Part shown: in pieces, positions 10,512 through 20,919 of the stretch
Numbering within the stretch: position 1 is the stretch's first letter
Layout: the number at the start of each line of letters is the position of its first letter
Origin: Persicaria tinctoria
Taxonomy: Eukaryota; Streptophyta; Magnoliopsida; Caryophyllales; Polygonaceae
Reading direction: 5' to 3'
Assembly (NCBI GenBank): GCA_037127255.1
Contig: JBANSL010000016.1
Location: 1,986,501-2,050,500, forward strand
DNA length: 64,000 nucleotides
Notes under the pieces: generated by a model
The model's input: only the letters and a program-made list of their open reading frames with translations
Databases searched by the model: none
What the model was told of the DNA's origin: nothing
Program-made: the position numbers and the translations under genes

Positions 10512-11528
10512 CTAGACAGAAGCCAAGATCCAGAACATTACATGAGAAGAGACAGCGATGAGGAACCAGGTGAGGAAGGCGAAAGCTATAGATATCTGAA
10601 ACTTGCTACATGGTAGTACCGAGCCCTTGCTGTTACAAAAGTCAAGATCACGCGAATACAAGACCACGATCCCAGCTGATGAACACGCTGCAGCTAGCGA
10701 TAGTGTGGCTGTTACCTATGACAGTTAAAAAAAAAAACAGCTGAAAGTTAGCTAATGTCATCTGTATTATGTCACAACTTAAAACCAAGACTAGTTTCCG
10801 AAGAATCACATACCCAATCACCAACGACAAACAAGCTAACGAGGATTGGACTTTGCAGGTCTCTCTTGATTCGTAATGCATACACATCGAGGCAAGCAAG
10901 CCCCAAGCTCCATAGCACTTGGAGACCCATTGATGCAACCAAATAGCTGAATAAAGAGGACAGTATAAGGGAAATTATATTCAATGCTATACACTAAACA
11001 GATCTGAATAGCGAATCTGCTATAAGCGAATTTCTGTAACAAAAAGGCGAATCAATAGACACATCCTTTATCTGGCATGTTCAACACAGGGATGAATGTC
11101 GAATGAAAGACCATCAATCGACAATATAACACAGCTTCTTAAGCTATAGGAATGGAATCTGAATGGGAATTTTGGCAAAATGTTAAACCTATCTTTCAAT
11201 GTACAGGCAAATGGTGGATTGAAGTCAAAATGTGCAACAGCTATTGATTTCCATAGTGAGAGCCAAAATTTGTCAAAGCAACAGAGACATGATAAGAGAG
11301 GCTTCATCCAAATGTGCAATTTCAATGAAGATAATCAAATCTTAAGATTTTACAGGTCGAAATGCAGAAATCGCAGAAATTGAAAAAGAGAAAGTACCAA
11401 AAGGCGGTGTAGCTGGAGAAGCCGGAAGCAGCAACCATAACTCCGAGCGAAGCAGCTGCAAACATACACTGGCCTAATCTCAAGATTAAGCCGCTCTTAG
11501 TACCTGGACTCCCAATCACCTCCTTCAT
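10512..11528 (-). CDS. CASP-like protein, subgroup 5B type (155 aa)
   Basis: Exons in transcript order: 11528-11398, 10946-10814, 10715-10512 (stop). The introns have GT-AG ends and compatible phases. The product starts [20 protein letters not shown] and has four hydrophobic segments: about residues 14-45 (spanning the first exon junction), 46-66 ([20 protein letters not shown]), 78-105 ([21 protein letters not shown]) and 128-153. The cytosolic N-terminus, LRLGQ, GDWVTATL and ACSSAG stretches are what I recall for CASPL5-type (UPF0497) proteins, and the length fits. CASP-likes are four-span plasma-membrane proteins related to Casparian-strip scaffold proteins; the substrate or partner of this subgroup is not established to my knowledge. 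A GC-rich 5' leader lies at about 11529-11760. The gene looks intact. Confidence 0.92.
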
Positions 11529-11759
11529 CGCTCCCCTCTTTCTCGCTCCTCGCTGACCTGACCTAAACCAGGAAAGCTTCCCCCTTTGAAATTAAAACAC
11601 CTCCGAAAAACCTGGATTCACTGCAAATCCGCCAAGGCAATCGAAATCCAATTCCTCGTATTTCGCCGATTTCCTCGGCCAGCTTAGATCCGCGAACTGA
11701 AAAGATCCCCAAACCACACGAGCTCGAGACACAAGCCGAATCGAAATGCCTGTGTATCC

Positions 11760-12280
11760 GATTCTTTGGCGATGATGAAAATTAGTGTAGAGAGGATTGA
11801 AGATCTACAGACGCACCCGGATTGAAATCAGAATATACCCTTTTGCTTTATTCGGTTCTCGTTCGTTGTTCGACAGCTTTAACCCAACCAGTCGCTTCTA
11901 TTCGCCATTGAGTTCATCATTGTGTTTTGCCCTTTTTGGTGGTAAACTATCCTTGAATCATTCCGAAATGGCTCACCCAGAAAGGATTTGTGCGTAGTAC
12001 TTATAGTTTCCGGTTTTATTGTTCTAACCCTGAAATAGCCGCTCTTTATTTACCAATGTAAGGTAAACCGTACTTCTTTATTACTTGAATAATCCTCTTT
12101 AGTTTTTGCTTTGAGTATTTTTTTGATCAATTTTTTTTAAAAAAAAATCCAATTGATAATGTGATTAACGAAATTCAACTACGGAGTACATTGTAATGGA
12201 AAATCAAATGTCAATTGTGTTTTATACTTGCAATACAATGTTGGAATGGAAAAAAAATAAAATTAGTGTAATATTTAGTA
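11760..12280. other. Upstream region of the CASP-like gene
   Basis: This holds the likely promoter of the minus-strand gene ending at 11528, and AT-rich spacer. The short open frame at 11797-11997 has no support as a gene. Confidence 0.4.
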
Positions 12281-12282
12281 AT

Positions 12283-12510
12283 TCTTCCGTTTAGACATAA
12301 GCGTCGTTTTTTACCTTTTATTAAAAAGTATTTTTAAAAACTAAAAAATATATAAAATATTAATTTTTTTAATTATTTTTTCAATATAATTTTATACTTA
12401 TAGAAGCATAAAACTATAATAATAAAAAAAGTTGATGTTTTATAGTAGTTTTTAACTCGTTAAAAAACGTGTTGAAAGGTCAAACGACACTTATTTCTGA
12501 AATATATTTT
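12283..12510. mobile_element. Stowaway-like MITE, copy 4
   Basis: The left arm (TTCTTCCGTTTAGACATAAGCGTCG) is mirrored at the right (AAACGACACTTATTTCTGAAAT). The central segment AATTTTATACTTATAGAAGCATAAAACTAT matches the fold of the other copies. Termini are diverged, so ends are approximate. Confidence 0.5.
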
Positions 12511-12519
12511 ATACTAGAT

Positions 12520-13138
12520 GTTTTTAAAACATTAAAGTAATCTTTGATTTCCAAACACATATACTAGCTTAATTCTTGGGTGTTGATTGCGGAGGTTGGT
12601 TGGTTGTATAACTTTTCTTATCCATGTTTTTTTGTCTTTGTTGACGTGAGAGAGTTCATGATCGTGATCGAAACCTAACGAGTTATAGATGTTCGAGTCT
12701 GAATACTAGGTTTCCACAATAGTTCCCCATAAATCTCCTGTATTGCCTTTACTAATCTACTAATGGGTAGAAGATAAGCTTCACACAGCGTCAGGTCTTC
12801 CATTGTTCACCTGCTCTAATGTCGTCGATCTTTTCGCCTTACTTTTTTTTATATAGTGTTCTTCCTTACTAGTGTTTTTGTTTATTCACTTTGTGCATGT
12901 GTTTGTACGAAGGTTTCTCGTCATCGATCTTTTTGGCCTGTCAATCCAACAGAGTTGTCCTGTGCGTAAAAAATAAGAATATCACACTGAAATGCACCCA
13001 TTAGAGACTAGTACTAGTAGTAGTAAATCTTTGTGGTGACTGGTGATAGCTGCAACAAAATATTATCTTACTAACTACAACCGAATAATAAGAAGAGAGG
13101 GATGTATATATAATTAAATGTCAACGGATCACAAAACC
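12520..13138. other. Spacer without supported gene
   Basis: AT-rich; no frame with coding character and no repeat structure noticed. Confidence 0.45.
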
Positions 13139-13668
13139 AATTTTTTTTCTCGAAATATGCATTAAGAAATAAAAAATTACGGATAAATTCACATATTGAA
13201 ACTATTTACACAAATATTCAAAATTTGCAGATACATCAGATAAATGCGGTATGAGACCGCGTTTCATGGGTTAATTTGGTATTTATCTTCAAAGCTGGAA
13301 AAATATTTATATTTCTTATAAAAACGCAGATTGGAACCACGTTTTCCCTCTTTTTATTTCTTAAATTTAAAAAACAGCCCCCAAAAAATATATAAATGTA
13401 AAACGAGGCCGCGTTTTACTTAGAAAATAAAAAAAAAAAGAAGGGAGTAATCCAATCAGACAAACTGTCCTTCTTTAGAAAAAGAAAACGGAGTAATCCA
13501 AGCAGATAAACTGTACTTAAAAAATTAAATACCAAATTAACCCATAAAACGCAGTCTGGGACCGCGTTTCTCTGACGTATCTGCAAATTTTGAATATTTG
13601 TGTAAATAGTTTCAATCTGTGAATTTATCCGTAATTTTTTATTTTTTAATGAATATTTAAAAAAAATC
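13139..13668. mobile_element. MULE-type foldback with ~145-bp inverted arms
   Basis: The left arm (to about 13290) and right arm (from about 13520) are inverted copies with roughly 90% identity, sharing AAAAAATTACGGATAAATTCACA, GAAACTATTTACACAAATATTC and GGGTTAATTTGGTATTTA. Flanking 9-mers CACAAAACC (13130-13138) and CACAAACCC (13669-13677) match at 8 of 9 positions, as expected for a Mutator-like insertion. Each arm contains AACGCGGT...GACCGCG. A short direct repeat (GGAGTAATCCAA.CAGA.AAACTGT) lies in the middle at about 13443 and 13491. Confidence 0.7.
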
Positions 13669-14737
13669 CACAAACCCAGTAATCCAAGCCAATAGAGTAC
13701 GTACTACACTAATTTTTTTGTAATGATTTCACTATATTTATTAATTTAATCATTAACAGATACCAATAAAAAAATTAAACTTCTCTCATTTCTTTTTAGT
13801 TTTTTTTCCCAATAAAAAAATACTTAACATATAACATTGGGAAATATATTATGTTTAATTTGGTGAATATCCATTTTTCATGTGAAAATTAAGTAAATGT
13901 CCACTTTTTTACAAAATTAAGTAAATGTCCATTTTTCCAAAAATACCCATCATTTCCCATCCCTAACCCTTCTTTCTTCCCCTTTGACCATTTTTAATTT
14001 TAACATTGACTAGTCAACATTGACCACTTCGGTCAACGCTTGCATTTGATAACAATTTTTTTGGTGACAGTTGAGTATATTTTTCTGGTGACAGTAAATT
14101 ATGACAATTATTTTGGTGACAATTGATTTTTTGTGACATTTTATTTTTTTCGGTGACAGTTAGGGGAAAATCTTTTCTAGTAACAATTGATTTTCTTTTT
14201 TTCTTGTGATAATTGTTGGTGACAAAAAAATTTGGGTGACAGTCGATTTTCTTCCAGTGACAGTTGCCAGTAACACTTTTCCTCGGTGACAAATGGAGTT
14301 TTTTCTGCTAATAGATGTTTTCCTGATGACAATTGTTGGTGACAACTATTAATGACAGGGTTGATGACAATATATTGTCACCATGATATTATAACCTTAA
14401 AAAAATTGTCACCATAACATTATACATCACCAAGACATTGTCACTAACTACAGTCTACAGAACACTGTTTTCATATTGTTTAATCAACTGTGTTGTCACC
14501 AACTTATAAAAAACATTGCCACCAACCTCTTTTCAATAATTTATTGACACCAACAATAAAACAGTGTAACCAACCTATTTTCATCAAGCTTTGGTCAATA
14601 ATCTACTGTCACCAATTACAAAACTTTGTCACCAATCTAGTGTCACCAACCAATTGTCACCAACGACAAAACAATGTCACCAACCAATTGTCACCGACTA
14701 AAAAGCACTTTCATCAAACTAATTAAAATATTTACAA

Positions 14738-15135
14738 TGCTAATGTTATCACATTTGTCATCTAATATTAACACATTTTTGTTACAAAACTGAAACCCTA
14801 GAACAATGGGATCATAGACCCAAGAGAGGCTAAACCTGAGCATACGAAAATTTGATGTAAAGTATAATTTAGGGTTTAGGGTTTAGTCTTTAGGGTTTAG
14901 GGCCAAGGCCCTAAACTCTAAATTCTAAACCCTAAAATGTGTGTACAGTACCAATGTTATCAGATTTGTCATATAAAATTAACGCATTTTTGTTACGAAA
15001 CTAAAACCCTAGAACTAGCTAGGAGAGCATAGACCCTAGAGGGGCTAAACTTGAGCAAACGAATAATTCGATGTACAATACTATACTGGCATCACATTTG
15101 TCATCTAATATATATTAACGCAATTTTGTTACAAT
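14738..15135. repeat. Diverged tandem ~150-210-bp repeats inside the TGTCACC element
   Basis: The segment with ATCACATTTGTCATCTAATATTAACACATTTTTGTTACAAAACTGAAACCCTAGAAC begins near 14745. Diverged versions occur near 14955 and 15090. The follow-on GAGGCTAAAC(C/T)TGAGCA is also repeated at about 14826 and 15040. Confidence 0.6.
14868..14936. repeat. Telomere-like TTTAGGG / CCCTAAA palindrome
   Basis: (TTTAGGG)-type units at 14868-14902 face CCCTAAA-type units at 14909-14936, around a GGCCAAGGCC centre. The whole can fold into a hairpin of about 30 bp with a few mismatches. Confidence 0.8.
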
Positions 15136-15949
15136 AATAACTCTAAGTAGATGAAATTTGATATAAAGTTTAACTTTGTAATACTTAATTGTCAAACTAC
15201 AAAATATTGTCACCAACCTATTGTCAACAACTACGAAACACTGTCATCAAATTATTTTCACCAACAAGTGAACACTGTCACCAAACATTGTCACAAACCA
15301 ATTGTCACCAACTTAAAAACATTGCCATCAATCTATTATCCCTAAATAGAGAACATTATCACCACCCTCTATTGTCACCAACCTACTTTAGTAATATGTT
15401 GCCACCGGCAATAAAATAGTGTCATCAACCTATTGTCATCAAAATATTATTTCACCGTTTCAGATCAAAATATTGTTTCAACAAATATTTGTCACCAAGA
15501 CCATGTAATAAAAAAAAATGCCATCCCCATACTAAATATCACAGGTAGTAATCTATTGTCACCAATGAGAAAACATTATACCCTAGAGTGACTAAAACTA
15601 AGCAAACAATAATCTGTTGTCACCAATGACAAAATACTGTCACCAAACTGAAACTCCATCCTTGATCATTCAACAAAAACTGATCCAGATTCAAGTTGTC
15701 ATTGAAGATTCCGTAGGGTTTAGCTACATAAATTTCAAACTTAAACAAGCAATGATAATCTTGTTTTCTTGCAATTTCTCTAACCACAATGGGCCTGCAA
15801 TTCCACAAATTGAACAAAACCACAAATTGAACAAAACCAGGCTCCCGTTGTTGGCGCCGCTGAGACGAGGCATCGCATGTAGCGCCGAAGAAGATCCTCC
15901 TCGCGAAAGATTAGCTAGCTCCTTCTCAACGTCACAATTGTCACCAAAA

Positions 15950-16142
15950 CACTTGAAATTGAACAACCTATAAAGTAAGAATTGTCACCAAACAAGCAAT
16001 TGTCATCAAAACAAACAAGCAATGATAAACACTTGAAATTGAACAACCTATAAAGTAAGAATTGTCACCAAACAAACAATTGTCACCAAAACAAACAAGC
16101 AATGATAAACACTTGAAATTGAACAACTTATAAAGTAAGAAC
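15950..16142. repeat. 80-bp tandem repeat, ~2.4 copies
   Basis: The unit starting CACTTGAAATTGAACAAC occurs at 15950, 16030 and 16110, a period of exactly 80 bp with very few differences. Each full unit holds two TTGTCA(C/T)CAAA motifs, so the array amplifies the element's characteristic repeat. Confidence 0.9.
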
Positions 16143-17369
16143 GAATTAGATTTATCAATAAGAACACTAACCTGGATTATCCATTTGAAGTAGATAGAAA
16201 CACACAAACCCTAAAAAAAACATAAACAAATTGTCATCAGATCAATGTATTCACTCAAAAATCCGCAACTAGTGTCCCAAATCATAAAATTAACATCTCA
16301 AAATGATCACACTTAACAATTTGTCACCAGAGATTAAACAAATTGACATATTTTGCAAGTTTAACAAATTGTCACCAAACATGCTAGGTTTGTTTTCCCA
16401 AATCTGAATCCAAACTTGTTTGTTGGACACAAATTTTCAAATATGCAATCGAAGAACAAAGAAGGTTTGAGGCTGAGAAATTAGCCCCCTGGCGACACCT
16501 ATGGCTGCGTGCTCGGTTCCAGATTCACTAGAGAAGCCAAATTCAAAAGGAAAAATACTAGGCAAACTGGTCTTAAATCACTAGAGAAGCCAAATTCAAA
16601 ACGAAAAAGAGCGGGCAAATGCTAGGCGGAATCACGCCGATACAAAGGGACTTACCTAGAGCTGAAATCCAGTGAATGCGAACAGGAGAGTCCGGCGGCG
16701 CGCGTAGATCCACCTCGATGCAGATCCAAGCGAAAAGGAGGGTCCAACGGCGACGAGTGGGACTCGAAATGGAGAAGTGCAATGGAGATGGAGCGGCGAC
16801 GAGTGGCACTGGAGATGGCGGCGACGAGTCGGACGGAAGGGCAACAGCACTCAGGGCGATTTTAGGGCAACAGATCGACCAAATTTTCCAAAGAAAAAAG
16901 GCGCCCGATGGAAGAAATTAGGAGGGTATTACAATGGTAGGGGTAAACTTGGAATTACAATAAAATTATGGATACTTTTTTAATATCCCTTTAAATATGG
17001 ATATTTACTTAATTGACTTTTCTAAATGGATATTCCACCAAAATTTTCCAATATTTTACGAGTAAACATTTATTTTTTATTAAGAAAATCCACCCCTTAT
17101 ACTTATTATTTCAGAAGCAAAGCCTTTGTAAAAAATTGAGCCACGTGTCCCCCTCTTCATAAATATAAGAAACTGCCTTCCCAACCCACGTTCTCCCCGG
17201 TTAGAGATTGGAGGAAGGTGATTGGTGGGCTGGAGGTGTGGCGCAATTGGATTGGTGGTGGGTGGCTGCAATCGTTGCTGGAGGCGGGTGCAATCGGTCG
17301 ACGACTGGAGGAAGGCGATTTTTGGGCGGCGATGCAGTCGACGACGGCTAGAGGCGGCACTCTAGTGTA

Positions 17370-17714
17370 CTCCTTTCCGACAGATTCCAGCTTCTTAAGG
17401 TCCCGGAGTTCCACGACGCTGCTTCGCAAGAGAACCACCTCTACCAGCGCCTCTCCTTGTACCTGAACTCGCTCGAGTCTCTCGAAGATTCTCATCTTGG
17501 CATCTCGCTAACCTCCTCGCCGGCCCCACGAGTCCCACCGAGATCGCCCTCTTCCTCAACCCCAACCAGTCGCTCGATGACGAGATCCTCGGCGCTCGCC
17601 TCCGCTGGACTCACCAGGTCCCCAGCGGCGGAGGCGGCGATAGGAGAGCGTTCGTGCTCAGGATCCGGAAGTGCGACAAGAGATACAAGAACAGGGTTGC
17701 AAACCTGTTGGTGA
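17370..17714 (+). pseudogene. AAA-ATPase (BCS1-like) N-terminal fragment, frameshifted
   Basis: Reading from 17370 gives LLSDRFQLLKVPEF, then ENHLYQRLSLYLNSL and SLEDSHL. A shift at about 17493-17502 follows, after which another frame continues ANLLAGPTSPTEIALFLNPN, DEILGARLRWTHQVPS and FVLRIRKCDKRYKNRV. This is the conserved AAA-associated N-terminal domain of plant AAA-ATPases of the At3g28540/BCS1-like group. An 8-base insertion-like duplication (CTTGGCAT) explains the frame change. The match ends near 17700, before any Walker A motif; no ATPase domain is present. It is a fragment captured or left behind by transposition, not a working gene. Its GC content is well above the surroundings. 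Confidence 0.75.
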
Positions 17715-18950
17715 GGGCTTGGAGGCGGCAATCAATTCTTTCATGGGAGGAATTGGGGTTTTGGCCCACCTTCCCTCAAAACCCACGTTCTCCCCATCCA
17801 TGATCAACGATTTCAATTTCCTCCTCCATCCATGCTCAATTTCCTCCTCCATCCATGCTAATCTCAAGTGCTTAGATCCGCCGACGCTCAACGATTTCAA
17901 AGTCTGCTACACTCTCTGCCATCCTCAAGATGAACACATGAGACACCAATTGCGATTTGATCGCCAGGTCTGCGGCACCTTAATCTCCACAAGCGACCGA
18001 ATCACAAGGGTTAGTCTGGGAGGCCTGGTACTTGATCGGAGTAGACGAGGGTGCTACTCGATCTTCATCCACGGGTATGTATTCAATTTGAAGCTATCAA
18101 ATTTGTCAAAAATTAGGGTTTACGGGATTCAATTTACACTATTTGTGCATATCGGATTCATGTTTCTCTGTAGTATGAATTGTTTGATTCATTTTGCATG
18201 TGTGACTCGATGAGCGATGGGCGCTGGTTGATGGTAAAGAGCGAAGGATGGCGAAGACGAAGATCGAAGAGAAACTGATAAGGGGAGGCAAAAACGAAGG
18301 GAGAAGACAAAGGGTGACGATGTTCAAGGTATGTGTTATGTGTACCAATTTTGTGTATAATTTGAGAATTTTTTCTTCTGTCAATTCCAAAAATTAAGGT
18401 TTACAGGAAAGAGGGATTTGCTCAAGTTGTGTTCAATTAGGGTTTCTTTCCAATTCCAAAGTGTTTGAGATTGAGCATGCTATTTGAATATCAATTCGAA
18501 AGGATTGCCGCCAATGCTCGAATATTTAGGGTTCAATCATAAAATTTTGTGCTTGATTTAGAGTTTAATTTGTGCTCGATTTAGTCGAGTTTGTTCAATT
18601 TGTTCTTGATTAAGTTGCTGGGGATTATGTGGAAAGTAGCTACCTTCTGTTGGTGTATAGGAATCAGCTGTCAATTTCTGCTTGATTGTGCTGTTGGAGA
18701 TTTGTTCATCAACTACCATTTAGTTGCTGAACACTGTAATCTTGCTCCAATTACAATTTGCTTGGATTGTGAATATTTGACCCATGCTTATACTTTTACA
18801 TTCCATTTTATCAAATGTATAGGGTATATATATTTTTAAAAATTTGTGTCACTCTATAGATCACAAGGCATATTAGAATCTAGATAATGAATTGAATATA
18901 CTAAGCATGGTGTGAGCATTAATTTTATCTACTTGCTACTGATTTTCATT
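17715..18950. other. Unassigned sequence between gene fragments
   Basis: An open frame at 17671-18213 (+) overlaps the end of the AAA-ATPase fragment but shows no domain I recognise. The rest is AT-rich spacer. It may contain further captured exons. Confidence 0.35.
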
Positions 18951-18960
18951 GTTGAGAAAC

Positions 18961-19957
18961 AGCCTTTAAAGATGCAGTTGGGTAACACCTTTAAAGATGA
19001 AGGCAATGCTTCTAAAAAGGTGCAGTTTTTGCTTCTGCTTTATAAAAAAATCTAACTTAATCTCATTAAATATATATGCAGTTGATCTTGCCTTATAGAC
19101 GCTGTGTTTCTGATCAAGTAAGTACACACATTATTGAGAGTGTTTTGTCATCTTGCTAATCAGTATCCTTTCTTTTGACAATTCATCAATTTTTATTTGG
19201 TTAATCAATGTGCATACAGGGCAATTTCTGCACATGCATGGCTGGAAACTATAAACTTATATGGGATAACTCCTTTTCTACAAAAAGGTACAATTTCAGC
19301 TAATCGTCCACCCACTTTTTGTTTCTTTCCCTTTTCAATGTGTTTGCATTTTTTCACCTCTCCCCTTTATTTTTGAGCTTGCTGGCTTTCATTTCGTGGA
19401 TGTGGAAGTGGCATGTTGATGTTGCTATATGATATGATCTCACTTCTGCTGCCTGCCTCACTCTTTAATCGACTTTGATGGTAACTAGAAAGTTTTGCTG
19501 TACTAACTGGGAGCACCGCTTTGGTTTGAACTTTTACGGAAAAGTCCAAAAGCCATGCTCTTGGCAAGATCTCTCTTACAAACCCTCGCACTCAGCTTCG
19601 CAAACAGACCAGAAACAGCAGATAAACATTGTCAACGATGACACAGGATTACACACAGCCGACAACAGAAAGGGAGATTTCCCTGTATGACGGAGCCTTA
19701 ATATAACGCCCTCTTTATACAGGATTTCAGATCATAGTTAATACTGCCCATGGTAACCTAGCCCAACAGATGACAGCAAGTTCAAAACCATCCTATCTTG
19801 TTATCACTTGAAAAAACTCCTTGGTTATTTTGTCTCCTACATTTGATATTATTTCATCAAAAAACGGCAGCTGATGATTGTTCTTTTGGAGCAGGCTTTG
19901 CGCTTCAAGGTGGACTGCATACCTCCTGTGGCAGAGTTAGAGCCAATGCAGCAATGA
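18961..19957 (+). pseudogene. 3'-end exon remnants of an unidentified plant gene
   Basis: Three exon-like pieces with splice-like borders read in order: PLKMQLGNTFKDEGNASKK (18965-19020), LILPYRRCVSDQ (19081-19117, GT donor) joined to GNFCTCMAGNYKLIWDNSFS (from 19221, AG acceptor), and ALRFKVDCIPPVAELEPMQQ with a stop near 19957. AGNYKLIWDN resembles the end of a GOLD-like beta-sandwich domain. I cannot name the parent gene. Joining the last two pieces at the visible GT-AG sites shifts the frame (ACAAAAAG|GT), consistent with a one-base loss, so it is probably dead. An unrelated insertion seems to lie in the last intron. Confidence 0.4.
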
Positions 19958-19959
19958 TC

Positions 19960-20640
19960 CGTTCCTAAGCCTGGCAGAGAAGGTTCCAAACCTCTATACT
20001 CCAAAACCATTTCCGATCTTTATATAATGTTGTACATGTTTATACCCAAACAGGCGAACAAATTGTTCATTCATTATGCGCAATGTTGTATATTACTGTG
20101 CCGCTCTTTTTGATCAAGCGTCTGTTCACCCTCATCGCAAAAGAATTGGAACGTATAGGTACTTTTGAATGATGAACATGATTCAATCACGGGTCCCATG
20201 CTTATCTATCGCTTGAAACAACTGTATGCGAGATCCATTGCATTTCAATTTGATAGTTTCTTATTTGTATTTCTTCTTCATGCAAAGCTCACCACCAGCC
20301 TCTAGCCCCGATTGGATATCTTTTTTTACTCCTGCAATTAAGGGTTTGTTTGGCGCACTCGTGTTATACAATGTTCAGGAATTGGGCATTTTTTCATCCA
20401 TGAGTCACATAAGCCTGCGATTGATTTACTATTTTTTTTTGCTAAATTCGAAGTATTGATCGTCTCGAGTAAACACTTCACTATGACAATCAAATATTTC
20501 GAAGAACGGTGTGACAAGAAGCATGGGCAAAATGACACATAATTGATTTCGGTATTTTGTGGGGTATGTCAAACTCAATCGAAAATATTCTGAAAAAAAT
20601 CCGAACATGGTTCGGGAAAAGTACTGGTTTATATTTATTT
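19960..20640. other. Spacer without supported gene
   Basis: Several open frames overlap in all directions without coding character. No structure is supported. Confidence 0.4.
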
Positions 20641-20689
20641 ATTTTTTAAATGGGAAAAAAATAACAGAGTTTTATTTAGTATTAGGAAA

Positions 20690-20815
20690 TTTTACACGAA
20701 ACCACCCCTTATTTATTAGGGTTTTCATTTAACCACCTCTTATGCAAAAAATTTCAATAAACCACCCCTTATATAATTCCGTCAACAGATAACCACCCCC
20801 ACCTCTATTCCATCC
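20690..20815. repeat. AACCACCCCTTAT direct repeats (transposon terminus-like)
   Basis: Four spaced AACCACC(C/T)CTTAT/AACCACCCCC units at about 20700, 20732, 20760 and 20790 precede the helicase remnant. Repeats of this sort are common in terminal regions of plant DNA transposons. No partner end was found. Confidence 0.4.
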
Positions 20816-20919
20816 AATTTGATGTTAAAAAATTGTGAAAAGACCAAAATGCCCTTTTTTACTCTCCATCTTCAACCTTTGCTGCTACTGTTGCGATCGA
20901 CAGCGTGAGGGCTGGCTTT

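Larger units (their letters stand above)
13831..17058. mobile_element. Large TGTCACC-repeat DNA transposon (Pack-MULE-like)
   Basis: The outer ends are inverted: left TTTGGTGAATATCCATTTTT...ATTAAGTAAATGTCCA (13858-13905) and the complement of the right TTTTGGTGGAATATCCATTT...ATTAAGTAAATATCCA (about 17000-17050). Inside the left end, GGTGACA units point one way (14060-14350). From 14370 to about 16380 TGTCACCAA units point the other way. The right-hand end (about 16570-16900) is GC-rich with minus-strand open frames rich in Pro/Arg/Ser, as expected of a captured coding fragment, but I could not identify the donor. A TCAACATTGACC motif near the left end recurs in the element at 46301-49899. I found no convincing target duplication, so the boundaries are approximate. 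Confidence 0.6.

Noticed and set aside
14050..16380. Regular TGTCACCAA repeats as a CRISPR-like array
   Set aside because: The spacing is irregular, the unit is only about 9-10 bp, orientation switches, and the context is plant nuclear transposon DNA.
13831..17058. A 9-bp target duplication for the TGTCACC element
   Set aside because: The best candidate, ACTTAACAT against AGTAAACAT, matches only 7 of 9 positions, and the element ends are not fixed independently.
17671..18213. A 180-codon plus-strand frame as a functional gene
   Set aside because: It begins inside the frameshifted AAA-ATPase fragment, has no recognised domain, and sits among captured fragments.
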